Shown one piece after another: positions 6,828 to 9,261 of a stretch of 9,261 bases of DNA. This DNA is from Bacillota bacterium (GTDB lineage: Bacteria; Bacillota; Clostridia; Lachnospirales; Lachnospiraceae), in assembly GCA_017861355.1 (NCBI GenBank), contig JAGFXQ010000123.1:1-9261 (forward strand). Direction: 5' to 3'. The notes below the pieces were generated by a model. It did no database searches. It was not told the DNA's origin and saw only the letters and a list, made by a program, of their open reading frames with translations. The position numbers and the translations under genes are program-made. How positions within the stretch are numbered: the stretch's first letter is position 1; every line of letters starts with the position of its first letter.

Positions 6828-7095
6828 GTTTACGTAAATATACGCGGATAACAGTATGCATCAGACATACGATATCCTCTATTACAAGACAGCTTTGAGT
6901 ATTTATACTGTAAAGGTAGAAAGTTGGGTACAACAAAATAAGGTATACAACAAGTGCACCCGACCTAATTCAATTCTGTGCTAGTTTGCACAAACCTCTT
7001 TTACAGATAATACCGACATCAAAACCGTCCTTTCTTATTACACATTTATTTTTGTACTTCAAGTGCATTGTAGCAAATGTTTTCCGGATTGTAAA
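6828..7095. other. Non-coding stretch between mutS2-like leader and HxlR gene
   Basis: No supported gene. It contains a GTATG/CATAC hairpin (6854-6870) followed by ATCG-like flanks that faintly recalls the dispersed element, a TTTACGTAAA palindrome (6829-6838), and two copies of TACAACAA about 17 bases apart (~6929 and ~6946). A 42-codon plus-strand ORF at 6856-6984 lacks an SD and any recognisable feature. No good promoter for the mutS2-like gene was found. Confidence 0.4.
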
Positions 7096-7124
7096 GGGGA
7101 AAATCCAAGTCATTTTTATTCCCC
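7096..7124 (-). terminator. Weak hairpin overlapping the HxlR stop codon
   Basis: GGGGAA just before and into the TAA stop pairs with TTCCCC (7096-7101 on plus). A further AAAT/ATTT pairing is possible across a bulge. It is followed on minus by TTTACAATCC, a short T-run. It may end the ccdA-hxlR transcript, but it is a poor match to a classical intrinsic terminator. Confidence 0.35.
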
Positions 7125-7544
7125 TGTTACGAGAAGCTCATCCCGGGAGACAGTCTTACCGCATTGATTACAATAATACTGTAATTCTATGCTATGACCG
7201 CATTCTATGTGCGTCAAGTGCTTGTGACATTGTTGCAAATTCCGTTCGCCCCAAAGAAACAGACTATGGAAGACATCTGCAAGATCAGCTCCACGCTGTG
7301 TCAGGGTGTATCGATATCTGGGTGGATTGGACTGATATAAAGCAACTGTGATCAATTCCTCCGTCTCGAGAAATTTTAAGCGATCTGCGAGCAGATTGGT
7401 CGGAATTCCGGAGAGACTATCTTGAATGTCCTTATAGGTGGCATGCTCTATCATAAGCTGATGAAGAATCAGCAGAGTCCATTTGTCACCGATCAGATTC
7501 AACGTCTGTGCGATATTGCAGGGAATATTATATCCATTTTTCAT
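7116..7544 (-). CDS. HxlR-family winged-helix transcriptional regulator, probably redox-responsive
   Basis: 142 residues, the usual HxlR length or slightly longer. The family signature is clear: CNIAQTLNLIGDKWTLLILHQL (9-30), the recognition region with GIPTNLLADRLKFLE (47-60), and the wing (ALYQSNPPRYRYTLTQRG, 68-85). Cys9 stands where HxlR members such as YodB and HypR of Bacillus have their redox-active cysteine, so thiol sensing is plausible. The C-terminus has four more cysteines (106, 115, 125, 128); C115 with CNQCG (125-129) looks like a small metal or disulfide site, as seen in several family members. AAGGAG lies 8 bases before the ATG. It starts 49 bases after the CcdA-TlpA stop on the same strand, so it is likely co-transcribed and may control that operon in response to thiol stress. 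Confidence 0.88.
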   Translation of the reverse strand: MKNGYNIPCNIAQTLNLIGDKWTLLILHQLMIEHATYKDIQDSLSGIPTNLLADRLKFLETEELITVALYQSNPPRYRYTLTQRGADLADVFHSLFLWGERNLQQCHKHLTHIECGHSIELQYYCNQCGKTVSRDELLVTGE

Positions 7545-7593
7545 TGGAAGAGCTCCTTATTGTTCATGAATAAAAGTTTGTATAGCTTGTCAT

Positions 7594-8940
7594 CTATTGT
7601 TTGGTTGAATCGATGGTCTGCTGAATTGCATTATCCATAATATCTCTTGTCATCATCGCCGGTGCATAGCCATATACATTTCCTTCGGCATCAATGAAGA
7701 AGGTGGTAGGGAAAGAGGAGATATAATAGTTCGCCAGAACCTCTCCGGTCGTATCGAATACTACCGGGAAGGTATAATTGTTGTCCTTAAGGAACTTTAT
7801 TACTTCATCCTTCGATACATCGCTATTGTTGGGATATTCTGCGCTCACAGGATTAGCGACACCTAATACGATGATATCCCCTTCGTTCTTACCGGTGTCC
7901 TGATAGAGAGCTTCGATATCCGGCATCTCCTTCTTGCAGGGAGGGCACCAGGTTGCCCAAAAGTTGAGGAATACTACCTTACCTTTGTAATCAGAGAGGG
8001 TATGTTCGTTGCCGTATTGGTCGACCAGAGTGAAATCGAAGGCAGGGATAATCTTTTGGGTGGCGTTTTGCTCCGGGGCCGGGGTTGGAGAGGCGGTTAC
8101 GGTAGTATTGTCAGGAGCTGTGGTTGGTGTAGGGGAGGAAGCCGGTACAGTCGTGGGTGTTATGGCTGCCTGGCTACTGTCGTTCTGGTTGGTTGTGAAG
8201 GAATTAGGAGCAAATCGATTCACATAAGCGGAGATACCGTTCATCCATCCGGTAAAGGTCATGATACCAATCAGAATGAGAAGAACTCCACCTGCTTTGA
8301 CGGTATATTTTAATAACTTTTGATGCTTCTTCAAGAAGTTCAGAGCCTGGGTTGTGAATAATCCCAGAAGCAAGAAGGGGATGATGAAGCCGAGGGTATA
8401 AACCAGCACCAGAAGGTTACCCTGGAAGGCATTACTGCTGGAGGAAGCCATAATCAGTACGGAGGATAGGGCAGGACCTACACAGGGAGTCCAGGCGAAG
8501 CTGAAGGTAAATCCCATAACAAAGGCCAGAAGGGGGTTGATCTTGCGGTCCTCCAGAGAAAGCTGAATCTTCCTTTCCCGCTGTAAGAACTTAAGATCAA
8601 GAAATCCAACCTGTACCAGACCGAATAGAATAATAATAATTCCGCCGATACGGGTAAAGAGCATCTGATTTGTCTTAAAAAAGGTTCCAAGGGCAGTAAA
8701 CGACATACCTAAAATAAAGAAAGCCGAAGAGATTCCTATTACAAAAAAGACAGTCTGTAAGAACACCCGCTTACGGTCATAGATGATCGATCCATCCTCT
8801 TGGGTACGCTTCGCATTTCCTGCAAGATAACTCATATAGATCGGTATTAAGGGAATTACACAGGGTGAGAAGAAGGATAGAATTCCTTCCATAAATACAA
8901 GCAAAAAACTAACATTACCGGTTAGAAAATCAATTGACAT
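7594..8940 (-). CDS. CcdA-TlpA fusion: membrane thiol-disulfide transporter with extracytoplasmic thioredoxin domain
   Basis: 448 residues. The N-terminal half is a six-helix CcdA/DsbD-type membrane domain (helices roughly 11-38, 60-85, 94-115, 136-165, 172-200, 212-233). It has the two expected redox cysteines, Cys27 in FFSPCVIPLIP and Cys153 in WTPCVGPALSS. A Thr/Ser/Pro-rich linker (~250-297) leads to a TlpA/ResA-like thioredoxin domain with FWATWCPPC (active Cys332 and Cys335) and the cis-Pro loop SSFPTTFFID (Pro411). From the family, electrons from cytoplasmic thioredoxin pass through CcdA to the outside thioredoxin, which reduces disulfides of exported proteins or apocytochrome. No cytochrome maturation genes are visible here, so general thiol reduction or peroxide defence is as likely. 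AAAGGAGG lies 5 bases before the ATG. It heads an operon with the HxlR regulator. Confidence 0.93.
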   Translation of the reverse strand: MSIDFLTGNVSFLLVFMEGILSFFSPCVIPLIPIYMSYLAGNAKRTQEDGSIIYDRKRVFLQTVFFVIGISSAFFILGMSFTALGTFFKTNQMLFTRIGGIIIILFGLVQVGFLDLKFLQRERKIQLSLEDRKINPLLAFVMGFTFSFAWTPCVGPALSSVLIMASSSSNAFQGNLLVLVYTLGFIIPFLLLGLFTTQALNFLKKHQKLLKYTVKAGGVLLILIGIMTFTGWMNGISAYVNRFAPNSFTTNQNDSSQAAITPTTVPASSPTPTTAPDNTTVTASPTPAPEQNATQKIIPAFDFTLVDQYGNEHTLSDYKGKVVFLNFWATWCPPCKKEMPDIEALYQDTGKNEGDIIVLGVANPVSAEYPNNSDVSKDEVIKFLKDNNYTFPVVFDTTGEVLANYYISSFPTTFFIDAEGNVYGYAPAMMTRDIMDNAIQQTIDSTKQ

Positions 8941-9016
8941 ATTGCCTCCTTTGTTGGTGATGATAAAGTGTATGCAAAATTGAATGCAATCATGTTATGG
9001 TTACATTTGATACTTA

Positions 9017-9078
9017 TTCTGTGTAATCATTATAATATAGTAACTTGATAAAATCAACTAACTCTATATTACACAGAA
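9017..9078. promoter_or_regulatory. Inverted repeat bracketing the ccdA promoter, probable operator
   Basis: TTCTGTGTAAT at 9017-9027 and its exact complement at 9068-9078 flank the promoter symmetrically, 40 bases apart. Paired sites like this could let a dimeric regulator, possibly the HxlR protein of the same operon, bind both sides of the promoter. The link to HxlR is inference. Confidence 0.5.
9029..9057 (-). promoter_or_regulatory. Sigma-A-type promoter of the ccdA-tlpA / hxlR operon
   Basis: Minus strand TTGATT (9052-9057), 17-bp spacer, TATAAT (9029-9034), giving a leader of about 80 bases. The -35 lies inside a small palindrome, TTGAT-AAA-ATCAA (9045-9057). Confidence 0.75.
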
Positions 9079-9083
9079 CTTTC

Positions 9084-9097
9084 ACGAAAATTTTCGT
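9084..9097. promoter_or_regulatory. Perfect 14-bp palindrome upstream of the ccdA promoter
   Basis: ACGAAAATTTTCGT, centred about 33 bases upstream of the -35. It could be a regulator site or an A/T-rich upstream element. Nothing in the sequence says which. Confidence 0.35.
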
Positions 9098-9179
9098 TAA
9101 CATACTGGTATTACATGTCGGAAAAAGCCATATAAGATAAGGGTTAGAAGCACATACCAGAGAAGAAAGAAATAGATGA

Positions 9180-9208
9180 TTGAATTATTCCTACAGAAAT
9201 AATATGAT
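9180..9208 (+). promoter_or_regulatory. Promoter-like sequence before hairpin element copy 2
   Basis: TTGAAT (9180-9185), 17-bp spacer, TATGAT (9203-9208) on plus. It mirrors the arrangement at 3891-3919, with different spacer bases, and would drive transcription out of the right edge, divergent from ccdA-tlpA. Confidence 0.5.
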
Positions 9209-9260
9209 ATAGCGTAGTGAGTATGCTTCAAGCTCGCTTGAAAGCATACGATCGGAGCTG
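9199..9260 (+). repeat. Dispersed hairpin element, copy 2 (candidate structured leader RNA)
   Basis: Inverted relative to copy 1 (3839-3900). Read on plus it runs AGCGTAGT (9211-9218), a stem from GTATGCTTCAAGC (9221-9233) to GCTTGAAAGCATAC (9236-9249) with one bulged A, then GATCGGAGCTG. The stem is longer-lived in GC terms than copy 1 because its central four pairs are AAGC-type pairs around GCTT instead of ATAC/GTAT. The gene it would precede lies outside the window. Confidence 0.75.
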
Positions 9261-9261
9261 G

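Noticed and set aside
6640..6960. T-box or known riboswitch upstream of the mutS2-like gene
   Set aside because: No T-box core and no purine, SAM, ZTP, fluoride or similar consensus could be found by eye. Only generic hairpins are visible.
6856..6984. 42-codon plus-strand ORF in the mutS2/HxlR intergenic region
   Set aside because: No convincing ribosome binding site, no recognisable motif, and it begins inside a hairpin. Chance is likely.
6986..7351. 121-codon plus-strand ORF overlapping the HxlR gene
   Set aside because: Over half lies antisense to the HxlR gene, and it has no SD or family signature.
3839..9260. The inverted copies at 3839-3900 and 9199-9260 as ends of one composite transposon
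   Set aside because: No transposase lies between them, the intervening genes look like ordinary chromosomal genes, and the copies have diverged with compensatory changes.

Overview
The window looks like chromosomal DNA from a low-to-mid GC, endospore-forming Firmicute, most likely a clostridial species near Lachnospiraceae. The reasons are a Coat F spore-coat protein, strong AGGAGG-type ribosome binding sites, lipobox lipoproteins, a MutS2-like protein and a CcdA-TlpA fusion with a Thr/Pro linker. The taxon is inferred from gene style; no marker gene settles it.

Layout from left to right. 1-422 (minus): the 5' part of a Coat F gene that runs off the left edge. 723-3724 (minus): a two-gene operon encoding a membrane-anchored extracellular solute-binding protein (SBP), then a transmembrane Cache/LuxR-type regulator whose start overlaps the SBP stop. 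No ABC permease or ATPase is present, so the pair looks more like a sensor and regulator than a transporter. The SBP reading frame has ACG, not ATG, at the ideal distance from a perfect Shine-Dalgarno sequence. 3725-4061: a regulatory region with promoter-like elements, a perfect 11-bp inverted repeat and copy 1 of a dispersed hairpin element. 4062-4535 (plus): a small lipoprotein of unknown function. A 17-bp perfect hairpin separates it from the convergent gene at 4668-6635 (minus), a MutS2-family ATPase that lacks the Smr domain and has a terminator-like hairpin in its leader. 6710-7115 is mostly non-coding. 7116-8940 (minus): a CcdA-TlpA fusion followed by an HxlR-family regulator, a probable redox operon with a strong promoter at 9029-9057. 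The right edge (9180-9261) holds copy 2 of the hairpin element, reading out of the window.

The most interesting signal is the element shared by 3839-3900 (read on minus) and 9199-9260 (read on plus). The copies match at 48 of 62 positions in an ungapped alignment by eye. Inside the hairpin, four consecutive base pairs are replaced in both arms so that pairing is kept. Both copies follow a promoter-like sequence with a 17-bp spacer that is itself not conserved. This fits a conserved structured leader RNA, or a structured DNA site, better than simple duplication. I do not recognise it as a known riboswitch class.
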